A stretch of DNA of 64,000 bases, from positions 31,001 to 95,000 of the forward strand of contig MEHQ01002799.1 of NCBI GenBank assembly GCA_008828725.1. The letters are read 5' to 3'. Both the position numbers and the translations under genes were made by a program. The notes beneath the pieces are model-generated. The model ran no database searches, was not told where the DNA came from, and saw nothing but the letters and a program-made list of their open reading frames with translations. Each line of letters opens with the position of its first letter. Within the stretch, counting starts at the first letter, position 1. Below, one piece after another: positions 36,622 through 49,000 of the stretch. The DNA comes from Saccharina japonica (lineage: Eukaryota > Sar > Phaeophyceae > Laminariales > Laminariaceae).

Positions 36622-36926
36622 CTAGGGTTCCTCTTGGGTTGCTTTCCTCGCTATTCCTAGCACTGGGTCGGAGATGAACGAGTTTTCACTGCTCCTAGGC
36701 TCCTGGTCCTGGGCTTGATGCGTGTTATCTGTCTTATCCCTTGCTTCCTCTCGTGATCTTTGTGCGGTTGCGTAACCCCTGGCTATCAGCTGCTGATCAA
36801 CATGTTTATCTATGGCTTGTTGCTGCTCCTTCCTAGTGAGCAAGTGAAAATATGATAAATCCATATCGCACCTTGCGCCCCATCTACCGTGACGTGAATG
36901 CTCTTCGCGCTCCTGCTCCTGCTGCT

Positions 36927-36971
<45 letters not shown>

Positions 36972-37083
36972 ATGGTGCTGCTGCTACTTCCTCTAGCTCC
37001 CGCCATTCCTCAGCGGTCCACTTCCCTAACCCGATGTCTGCCCTCTCGCGGTGTCTTTTCTCCTGTGCGAGGATTCGGGTCAT
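36622..37083 (-). CDS. Gene 1 exon 18 (terminal)
   Basis: Acceptor ACTTCCGTAG/ATGACC, 153 codons, stop TAG at 36,622. It is charged and low in complexity: LAQEKRHRERADIGLGKWTA, a run of 14 Ala coded by GCA/GCN, KQQEQEREEHSRHGRWGA, MDLSYFHLLTRKEQQQAID. Linked to exon 17 by phase 0 only, so it could instead be a separate small gene. Confidence 0.5.
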
Positions 37084-40000
37084 CTACGGAAGTTCCTCGC
37101 CAACGACGACAAAACCCACCATGGTGCGAGCCCTAGACGCTCGCCAGCTCTCCCTCTGTACCCGGCATCAAGGTCGACCAGATACTAGTATGTTGGGACA
37201 ACCAGGTGCGAGGGTGCTCGGCGGGGTGCCTTGCTCACGAAGAGCGGTGGATCGGGCGTCGGGGTGCCATCAGGCAGTGGAGAAGAGAGAAGAAAAATGT
37301 ATACCTGGTATATTATTGCTGTGCGGGAAGAGGGCCTCTCATCCAACTCCCTCATGACCCTGAAAAGGAATCCAAATGTAATTTTATGCAACCCCTCGGG
37401 GAAACACAAATCCCGTCGCAATCTCCGCAGATATAATACCGTTACAAGAATCACACAATTCAGTACAATCATATAATCAGACTTTGGTACAAGCAAATCC
37501 CATATCGGGTTCCCCGAACAAACTACGTGCCGTGTTCATATAAAACCCGTTTTAAATCCAATTTCCATTAAAGTGAACATATACTTGCAATTTAATTCCA
37601 AGGAAGTAAGCATTTTATTCCATGGAAGAAACAACACAAGCCCATGGAAGTTTAATTTACTTCCATGGAAGTAAAAAAACTTGAATGACAACAATAAATT
37701 GGGAGTAAATGTTTACCTCCATGAAGTAAAAAACAATCCATGTAAGTTCAGTTTACTTCCATGGAAGTGAAAAAAACTTCCAGGGCAACGTCCATGGAAG
37801 TAAACTCAAGATCAAAATAACGTGGGAGATCGTGCCATTCTTGGGATCCTCGCTCATGAATCATCAAGCTGGGACTCTATAAAGACTCCCATTCGGGCAA
37901 TAAATAACCCGGCGCATCTCCGCAGAACTCAAACAGTTGACCTATTAATAGTCGAAAAAAGACCTGCATTGTACAAGTAAAAATTTACAGCCTCCCTGCT
38001 TGGAGCATTGTCGTACTATTAATATCTGTAGTGGCTATGCCGTACTACATTACCGTAGTTCCACGACCATCCAACTCACAAGTCCCCATGATGTGACACT
38101 ACAAGTAACAGTACTATCACGCCAAAAACAGAAATTCCAAAACCGACCTATGGAACCTAACAGCTGCCTCCCTGCTGCGAAAACACCACAAGCATTCAAA
38201 TTCCAAAAGTTCAGGTCAAAGCAAATGTATAACCTGTACAGGTCAAAGAAAATTTATAACCTGTACTGACTTTAACGTCTGACGTTTTCTGTCGAAACTA
38301 GAGCGTCAGCCCATGAATTGGCCAAAACTCGGTGTGTCAAATTACGGTCAATTGTTACACCGTACAGTCGTATTCACTATAGCCAGACAATACCAAGTAC
38401 CAAATCGAAACAATTGTAGTCAAGTTTGAGTTTGTTTCAACCTATTCCAAATCCTTAAAATGTGCTTTGAATTTTCAAGCCGAACGGTTTTCAACCGAAA
38501 CATCAGCATCCTGACATCGCATAGCCTCCGAATCGCCTTGGCTCTTCGATAGCGAGCCGTACGTAGTACCGCTCACCAGTTACTATGAATGCGTCTTCCT
38601 TCTCTAAACCAACCACCGAGTCACTAAAAAAAATACATCTGGAGTGAAAGCATGTCTTGTCTCCGTCTGCCCAATAATCCCACCACCGAAAAACAGGCAG
38701 AAGAAATATCTGCCATGGAGCATATCTTGATGTCTTGTCTCCGAATTTTCCAAAACTCCAACCGCAAAACCACGGGACGGAATCAATACCTGCAGTGAAG
38801 CATGTCTTGTCTCTGTCTTTCCAGTCATCCAGCCACCATACCTACGCCTTCCATGTGCTTCGGTACTACCGTATATCTCCCAAAGACCGTCAACAAACCA
38901 AAGTATTATATATCGCTAAAAATCGAAACAGGAATCGCGAGCGTAACAAAAGCACCCTCACACGGAGTATAAGTGCCATGGGCCATCTCCTGCATACGAG
39001 AAGAACGCGCGTTTACTGCATGCAGTGCGAAAAATACTAAGAGTATGGATTCGAAACCCATTGTGATTTCACGCGCAGGTTCGGGTCCTGCCGTCGACGC
39101 CAAATGTAAGGGACGCTAGGTATAAGAGGACAGGGTATCCCTAGCCAGGTCAGCCTATCTATGGAACGGGTACTCGTTGGTACTCACGTGTGTTGTTTGC
39201 GTAGAGATAGAAGAAGAGCAGGTTTATTCCGTTTTCGCGTGATGAACGACTGAGAAGGCAGGTGAGATGGCTAAAAGCCATCGGGAACCATCCCTGGTTC
39301 CCACCTAAGATACCGCCTTCCAAGTACTACCAATACGATTATTTTACCTGATACCAGGTATTTACCAAACGTTTCCACATCATGCCAGCAGTACCATAAC
39401 ATTAGTCAAAACCCAGCACAGATGTATCTGAGAACTTTTGTTGAGGGGGGGAGGGGGGGCGTTTCAATCCAACAACGATCAGCGCACTTAATTAAAAAAC
39501 GCTACAAAAAAACGTCACCTACATATAGCATACTTCCATGATACCTGGTATATACTACGTACTGATAGGGGGAAGGGGCATAGTACGTGCAAAGTGTTGG
39601 CTTGCTATACGTGCGACACACCGTCCTATGTGACCATTCAGCAGTGTCCAATAAACGCTCAATCGGCAGTTAACCCATTCAGAACTGAAAAAAAATATCC
39701 CACACTAATTCCAAGTAGTTTGTCCCCCAAAACGGGGGACCAGTTCTTAAGGGGTTAAGGTCGATTTTTTTGTATGTGTGTGAGCAGCATACGAAGTACA
39801 GCAGTACCGGCATACGATCGCACCCTGCTGCTTCGTGTGCACAACGAGAATGGTGACACTATTCCTTGTAGCGTCACATTCAGAGGATTTACTGGTCGGA
39901 TGATTGTGGATCTACTGTAGTATAGCATTGATTGGCACTACCATTACAGTCTACCGCGACTAGGGGGGCTGTTGATTGTAGCCGTACCCATGTCTGATAT

Positions 40001-43000
40001 GCCTGCTGTTTATGTAACTGCCAAAGATCTACGGAGACTGATCCGGGAACCGAACTAGTCTCGGGGTAGTTTTCCGTTGTTCTTCTATGACGGTCCCAGA
40101 CGACCTTCTATGTCAGAGCAGGTAAAACCCCTCTCTAGCACTTCGATCTCTGGATTTCTACTCCGATCAATATGTACCTGGTACATGTTACGTCTATCTT
40201 TCCACCGCTTCATGGTGTTCTGGTTCTCCACCCTCTGCTCCTCGTGAGGGAGGCAATGCGCCAAACACCCGTGCAACTGAGTGATAAATCATGCTAGCGT
40301 GTTGGATCAACCCATGCACGGCGTTAACACGGCTACGAAGTAAGCTGGATGAAGACCAGGGACGCCATAAGTCGGCGAAAGTAATTGGAAAAACAACGAT
40401 CAATTATCAAGTAATAGGGGTCGAACCCGGAGTGAGAGAGATGCCACCATTTCCTTGGGATTATCTCTCATCAATAATCTACTGTAACTGGGATCCCATA
40501 CTGGCTCCAATTCGGGGCAATACAAAATCCGCCGCATCTCCGTAGAACTCATACAGTTGCACCTAGTCGACCTTGATGAATGTATACCATAAACTCATAC
40601 CCTGGTAGGGCTGGGTTTAGGGTTCACCTCTATTTGGACTTCTTCCATTACGCTGCTGGTTTTGACCCACTCGGGCGCCCCCTGAGGCAACACTTGCGAC
40701 ACTAGCTGGTGCTGCTGGTGCTGGTGCTGCTGTTGCTGGTGCTGCCACGATGACGATGAAGATGGCGACGACGATGACATATCTCCCAGCGGCGGCTGTG
40801 GCCACTCGTCATACGGCTGAGAGTGTCGCTGGAACGGTGGTGGAGGCGGAAGAGGAAGATTTGCGCCTGGCACCAAGCCGACCTTAACGTTTTGGCGAGC
40901 GCACGCGTGTGTATATATTTACACGTAGGGAATTGCACAAAGCGGGGGAGGGGAGGGGGAGGGAGGGGGGGGAGGCGTACTCATTTGTTGCTTGCCTTAG
41001 TAATTTGACAATTGACCACGCATACCCCCATCGTAAGCACGCGTCATTACCAGATGTCGAACTACTAAGGCTCCCGGCTTGATGAGCCCGACGAACGTCC
41101 CCATGGCCGGCCCAGAAAACACGAGCATCTGTTTAGGGTGTTTGCTATAATACAATTCGGTTGGATTACAAAATAAAATAAAAAACAAACAACCAAACTA
41201 ACAAACAAACAAACAACAGGAGCTATTATGTATAGTTAGGTTAAACATGTATAGTTAGGTTAAACAGGTTAATTCTAAGGCCCTAGCCATCAGGAGGCAA
41301 CACAAACGAGGCGCCGGTTGGTTAAACGGGTGAGTCCGAAGGCCCTAGCTAGTCAGAAGTTGCCCCGTTTGGTAACTAACCCGCAGAGTTAACCCAACCC
41401 AACAAAAACGAGGTTAAACATCGTCGTTTTCGTCAGTTTTTCCCACAGCCTTTAGAATGATCCTAGTTATTTGTGGGTTGGGATTGCTATTACCTGCAAC
41501 TGCGTCTCAAGTAGTGGTGGTTGTCTCGGCAGCGCGTGAACCTGCTCGGAGGGCTGCTGTAAGCTGTTCTCCAAATACTTTTGGAAGGCGTTACTTTTGG
41601 CGTTACACTAACCCGGGGTAAAGGAAACAGACTACAAGACCCAACCGAATTGACTCCAACCAAACTGTTCGCAAACACCCTTCAATATAAAACACGAACG
41701 TGATTCCAACGTCCAACGATAACGGCAATGTACGTACCTCTCGCGCGGTGGGTGCTGGACGTCCAGCCGCTCTCGAGAGGAACCTAGCCCATTCCACGAC
41801 AACGTCTTTCCTTTCCCACAATGCCGACGACCTCCGGCCGATCAAGTCACCGGCCCACTGTCTATACCTAGCGTCTTGTCCTAGCCGAACCGCCAATTGC
41901 ACATAGCTGTGCAATACAAAGCAAGCGGAATCCGGGGGGGAGGGGTGTACTCATGTCGTGCACGGCCGTAATCGTATTGCCATAGACCCTCGCATCCCTA
42001 CAATGCCGGGACGGAGCACATTGGGTTTTCACCAACCAGGCAGACATTGTTTGTACCAAGCGCGAATCGCCGTGAGGTATTGGGCGAGGGGGGGTAGAGG
42101 AACAGACGGGGGGGGATTGGCTGTGACACAGGAGTAGACATCTATTTTCCCTTGGTTTTATCATTATTATTTCTAGGGATGCCAATGTTTATGAGTGATC
42201 AACGTTGAAGGTCATGCTGCCTGCACATTGTACCATGGCGAACATAACGATAACAATAAAAAAAAAATCTGAGACAATCTGCGCATGAAGGATGTTGAGG
42301 CTCAATCATGCTGCAACACTGTCGTATGAAAAACAGAATATGACTATGAATAGTATCAGTAGTAGTAGTAGTAGTAGTAGTAGAGGTAGACAGCCTCTCA
42401 CCTGTCTCTATCCTTCGCCACGCAGCAACCCCGATCCCCTTGCCCCTCCAGCCCCATTGTCTTGTAGAGGCTGAAGGCCATTCTCCCTGGCAGGGCGTCT
42501 CCTTCCATCGCCACGACCGGCACCCCTGACCAAAAACCCACAAAAAAAAAAAAAAAAGAGGAATTGAGAATCGCGGTCTTCACGAGTATACGTGAGAAGA
42601 AATCCGACCACCACTACCAACACCAACACCAGCACCAATACCACCAACACCAAGCAATACAAACGCCAACACCAGTACTAGCACCAGCACCAACACCAAC
42701 ACCAACATAGTATACACCTGCGAAACCCCCCCCCCGGTTGACACGTTCACAAAAGCCTACCAGGTACGATACAACGGCAAAAAAAAGAATGACTCTACGC
42801 CTCCCAAATACCCACTACCCGTACCCCCGGGAATTACCGGCCTTTCCACGTCATAAAAAAAAACTACAAACACTGCACCTTGTCAGATAGCAAAATAAAA
42901 ATTATTACCGAAATATGGCCCAAAATATAAGGCCCGTTTTTATATTAACATTTATTACGAAGGACCATAGTAAATAGGACCAAATATTGTTAGTAAAAAT

Positions 43001-46000
43001 CGGCAAATATGTAGGTTTTTATCTATATCGTAGGTCTTATTTACTATGTATGGTCCCCCGTAATGGTCGAAATCGTCCTTATATTTTCTGTTCAGAGTAG
43101 CAGTAAAGAGTCTCACCCAGGGAGATGCCGTCCGCCGCCGTCTTGGACCCTCCGAACGGAAACGGATGAAGAACAACATCGGCCCCGGATAGCAACACGT
43201 GAAACTCTTGTCCGGCCGATGTGCGCGGCAGAATCCTCACCTATCAAAAGAAAAAGGTTGGGGTTAGGTTAGGGTTGGGAAAGGGGGCGGGCGTTCGTTG
43301 TTGTTGTGCCGAAGATGGTGTGATACGAGGTGTGGCTGAGTTTTGGGGCGGGCTTTCGGCTGTTATTCTCGCGATATTGTGGTGTGATATCAAAAGTGTA
43401 TTTTCTGGTTTGAACGGAGGTATATATATACTACTACCGGATCAGCTAATCGCAGATAATGTCACGGTCAATAACGGACAGATTTGTAGTACAGCAGCAG
43501 TAGTCCCTCTATAGTGCCGGTATGACATGCGCCAGCCAACAATAGCGGCACTATATATAGCGGCAACGTTGTTTTTTTAATTTTTTAAAATAGCGGCAAC
43601 CGGCACTACTCCACGCACTGCCACACTGGTTAACCCCATCTGTGCCAAGCGATTTCATCGGCACTATAGCGTGTAGCCGGCACCACTCAACCGGTACGAT
43701 AGCGAGACCAGTACTACTGCTGTACCGCAGTATTACGGGGGGTCATAGTAAATAGGACCAAATATTGTTAGTGAAACCAGGTAAATATATAGGTTTTTGT
43801 GTGTACCGTAGGTCCTATTTACTACATTAGCCCACCCCGTAATGGTGGGTGTGGTTGTGTTTAGGGTGTCAGTTTACCGTGTCATTCCACCTTCTCAGTG
43901 TGCCGTATATCTTGATCGGGTTATTTTACCGTGGTATGTAACCGCGTCGTGTTGCCATGTTATGTTATCATACCGTGCCACTAACCGTGTTTGTTTACCG
44001 TGTGTTTTTACCGCATCATTCTACCGTGTCCTTATACCATGGTCCTTTTACCATGTCATTTGACCATGCCCCTTTGCCTAAAATACCAGAACGAGCTGCT
44101 GACCTGATCGATGACATCTGGTAGGGAGCTCTGCAGCCGTTGCCGAAACGTCTCCGTCCACCGTTTTCGGCGACCTTCCGTGAGGACCAAGTACGCCTTC
44201 TTCTGCCGATGCGAATTCGAACCGTCTTCCAGGTCCGCATCACGACCCTTCAGGAAGAAGAGCAGGAATAAACAACAAACGAAAAAATTCGGAGGTGTGG
44301 GTGGCGTTTGTGTGCGTTTTTTTTTTAATGTTCACTGTTTCACGATATCATCCGTGTTTTCTATATTTTCCTTTTCAATCCAATTTTTGGATTGTTTTTT
44401 TTTGCTTGCCGTAGTAGTTCTTGCGGCTCTTTTTTCCCTATTTGTTTTGTTGTTGCGGTTGCAGTGCACGCTCGTGATACTGATGTAGTTCATACTAGTG
44501 GTCTACGAAGATCTGGGGTTTACATTTGTGTGCGAGGCAATATTGTTATGAGGTGGCCCTTGGATGCTATGTGTGGCTTGCCCCTTGGGGAGCAGTCGGA
44601 GTTACTCGTAATACGATACGATCCGGCTGCATACATGTGTGGGTGCAGTCGACGATAACTAGATGCGGCCAAATCTCCTGTGGTATTGCGTGTGAGTACA
44701 GACGGTGACAGCGAAGGCGCGATCTGTGTGGGGACGTGACAATCAGGTACAAATCAGCTCCTGTGTATATTCTGTGTTCTCTTCTTATCCACGTGTGGCA
44801 TGCCGGCTCGCAACGTGGTCAAATATACAGCAGTGGGTACCCTGCCTGTACTACGGGCACAAACCTGCCTCGGCTGGCTGGAAGGTGCTTTTGGTTTGCT
44901 CCGGCTGCCTGTCCTTCACTGTCGTTCTTAGTCTTGCTCTGTTGGCGCTGTTTTTCGGTCCATTTCATCCCGTTTCATTTCATTTGGTTTCTTTTTTATT
45001 GCATGTCGCATCTCTGGGAGAAGCACGACACTTTCTTTCTTTTATTTTGTCATGCTTTTGTTTGGTTGCTTGATTGTTGATTTGCTTCAGTATGTTTACT
45101 TTTAATCCCTTTTTTTTCGATTTTTTTGTTTTGTTTTTTATTCTTTTTTATCTTGCATGCACCTGGATTGCTAGCAGGGTAGGTCTTGCCTGTCGTATAT
45201 GGCATTGCATTGTCTGCTCTGCTTACTGCACTGAGCGTAGTATCTCTGTGTCGTAGTTTTGTGACCACAGAACTGGTACCTTTTTAGGATGAAGAATCGG
45301 CACGGACACTGGGTGTGCTGGATGTCGACGGGTAGAAAGGAAGGTTTAATGTGAAGAACACACACACACCCCGATTTTAAGAGTACCCAAAATAAGAGCA
45401 TTCTGGACTTAAGAGCGGTCAAATCGGCCTGTCCCTCCCGCCTATACCAAAAAGCTATATATTTCCCACATTACAGATAAGAGCAGCGTGTGTTACGGGG
45501 GACCATGTTAAATAGGACCTACCGTATACACAAAAACCAACATGTTTACCTGTTTTTACTTACAACATTTGGTCTTATTTACTACGGTCCCCCGTAATAG
45601 TTGAGAGCGCTTGTTTGGGCTTGTCAAGGGGCGCTCTTAACTCGGGGTACCCATTGTATAGAACGCGCCCGGCAGCAGCCTATTAAAACCGTCATATCAT
45701 ACGTTGATACGTGGATATAGACAACTGGGGCTACGGCAGGTATAGGGGGATCACTTGTACATACATGTTTTTCTCCCGCTCAAGGCCACTCGGCGACGTG
45801 ACTATATAACACACCCTACCCTGGTATTTTTTTACAGTCTTGAATTTTTTTTATGCCTCTTGGCTTCGCGATTTGCACCGTCATCGGATTGACTGATAAC
45901 ACTGCGCGCCTGAAAAATATTTCCAAGTTTAATTTTGAATGAGGCACAGATCTACTCGCCCAGAGTGGACTACATGCGGCAATGAAAAGGGGGTATGTAT

Positions 46001-49000
46001 TGAATACCCCCTACCGTAGCAGCAGTCAGACATGGGCTTATACTTAGGATGAATAGGGGGGGGGGGGGGATAGGGGACGCTCTAATAGACTTGGACATCC
46101 TCTATTCTCAGTACATGCGTGGCGACCTTCAGAAACGTGACATCACTTTGTTCTAAGAGTCTTAAGTAATCATTCGCTCCTATACCTATAGCCATGTACC
46201 TATATCACGTATGTATGCCCTCCGTGGCATAAGACAACAGGCTAAGAAAATAGACGCGTGTCTGAAAAGGCTTAGCCAGGTGGGGGGACGTGTTTATTAC
46301 GTCTAAACGTTTCATAGATGTCGGGCATAGCAGATAAGATCACGATACAGATCAGATCATATCACATCACGATACAGATCAGATCAAATCAGATATGACC
46401 AGATATGATCAGTCAGATCAGATCACGATACAGATCAGATCAGATCCGATCAGATCCGATCACGATACAGATCAGACCAGATCAGATCAGATCAGATCGT
46501 TGTCGTCGATCTGCATAATCATCAAATGTATAACTTTTCAAGGTCCGGTTCGAACCTGGTGGTTGAAGGCCCTGAGAATGTCTCCAAGCACAGAGTCGAA
46601 CCCTGGCCTCAGCTTGAAAAGGCTCTGGGGACACATGTATACAATGCTGTGAAGATGGACGAGGGACAGATCGAAGCACGGTGGGGGGGGGAGTTGGGTG
46701 ATGCGACATCGTAATGCCTCCAAGAATCAAGTCGAACTCCGGCCTCAGCTTCAAAAGGCTCTGGGGGGCCCTGAACACAATGCTGGGAGGATGAGCGAGC
46801 AACAGATCACATCACGGGGGGGTGTACTCATGTCATCATGCATGGCCGTAGTCGTATGACCATAGACCCTCGCATCTCTACAATGCCGGGACGGAGCACG
46901 TTGGGTTTTCACCATCCAGGCAGATATTTACGTGGGGGGGGGGGGGTGAAGACGATAGTAGAGGGGTGATAATACAAACCCGTACAGTCTCCGATAATCA
47001 AGTTGAAGCACGATGACCTCCAGTTGAATAAAGGCTCTGGGAATGAAAAGCGTCTATTAATAGTGTGTACGTACTCAATATAACTACACTATAATCAATA
47101 TAACTACACTGTAATCAATATAACTACACTGTAATCAATATAACTACACTGTATTCAATATAACTACACTGTAATCAAGATGACTATCCTGTAGTCAATA
47201 CACCTATACTGCACTCAATATAACTACACTGTAATCAATATACCTACACACTGAAATCAATATAACTACCCTGTAACCAAGATAACTATACTTGAATCAA
47301 GATAACTATACTATAATCAACACAGTGCTTACGCCGAGCGATGCGCCTATGGAAAGGCCACAACGAGATCTCCCCAACGCCACTAAGTCCGTTGTGTGTG
47401 CCCCCCATATTAAGGAAAACAAATCCCCGCACAATCGTCCCAGCAGGTGTGCTATTTTATCACACAAGTGTTAAACGGTATGCACAACGTTGGAAACACA
47501 CGCGAAACATATCAAAGCGCGGGGGGGGGGGGGGGGGGCGCACTCATTTTTTGCTTGCCTTAGTCATTTTACCATTGACCACGCATCCCTTTCGAGACGG
47601 AGCGCGGGGGCGGGGGGAGGGGGGGTGGTAAAGACGACAATAAAAAAGCTCCGGAATCAGGTCGAAACCCGGCCTGAGCTTGTTGAAAAGGCCCTGGGGA
47701 CAAATGTACGCAATGCTGCGGACGCGAAATGAATAAAACCATGGCAGGGTGAGGGCGGCACTCCGTAGCTCCTTCGATGGCCCTTGTTGAGACAGAAAGG
47801 GAGTTCGAATAGAGGGTAGGCGTTCGTGGAATGCCCACAGAGGGTGTCCAGGTTTGAGAAAATCACCCGACGTTCTCTCCAAAGACAGCGAACACCGTAA
47901 GCTTGTCCCGCGTGTGGTTCCAGTATTATGATAAAGGCGGTTAAAAAAATTGCAATACATCCTAACCTTGACCCCGGCCCTAACCCTAACCCTACCCCTA
48001 GCCCTGACCAATCCATATGAACGTTGACCGGATGGAAATCCCATTTATTTTTACTACATCCCATTTATTGTCTTCACCCTTCTTTTTTATCTCCCTCTTT
48101 AGTCGTAACTTAGATCCGGGGTCACTAAGTAGGCTCTTCTCCCTCACCACTACGTACGGTACGTGCCTTGCATTTTTATCTACTGAACAATAATAAGCTT
48201 GAAAATAAAGTAGACTACTATATACCAGGCACCAGATACCATTGTACAATTCGCCTTAAATTGTTTGGAAATTTCATATTAATAGTTTACATACGTTGTC
48301 TTACATGCAGTACCTCGTAAATAATCACATGACTCGCATAGGCGACATACAGCAGTACCGACCGACTTCCCGGCATTACGGGCTTAGCAGCAACAGGTAG
48401 CGCACGTCTCATAATGTCGTACATTGGACGCATGCTACCTTAAGGTAGAGGTGAACCAATTTTTTGCCTCATAAGGGTGGTTACTTGAGGAGCTCTATAC
48501 CCCACCTGGAAACTGATTCAGAGGGAAATAGAAGTGCTACCCGATTTGTTGGTCACAACCGTTGGTTATACGTTCGTCATAAGTCGCACCCATGTCTGAT
48601 GTATCTGGTCGTGCGAATATGTACGTGTGATTTGTGTAACTGGAATATGCGGCGGGATTTTGATATTCCCGGATAGGTTTAGGTGTAAATATGATCTGGA
48701 TACTGGGACGAAGGGATGGAGCGATGGAGCCCCCTTTCGCTCCCTTGACTTCGCTTGACTTCGGTCACTTCATTATGATGGTGGTTTCTAATATACACCT
48801 TGGATAACATCTCCTTTCTCTCCTGCCTCATGGCAACCCGACGTCCGAGCCACCGCTCCGCGTGAGCGAGGCACTCCGCCGAGCACCCTCGTACCTGGTT
48901 GTCCCAACACGATTAACAAACCCATGCCCCAAGTACACAACGAAAAATATTGCAACACGACGATTTGGGGTTAAGGTAAGAAGCCAGCTCCGTCATTCCG

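Noticed and set aside
38906..39103. Start of a gag gene after the PBS (frame beginning at the tRNA-like sequence)
   Set aside because: The frame runs through the tRNA-like sequence itself and ends soon after; no gag or zinc-knuckle motif is present.
41051..41128. A separate GT61-type glycosyltransferase encoded by exon 16
   Set aside because: Only a short PGALVV-like match exists, no other GT61 block is seen nearby, and the exon splices in phase with gene 1.
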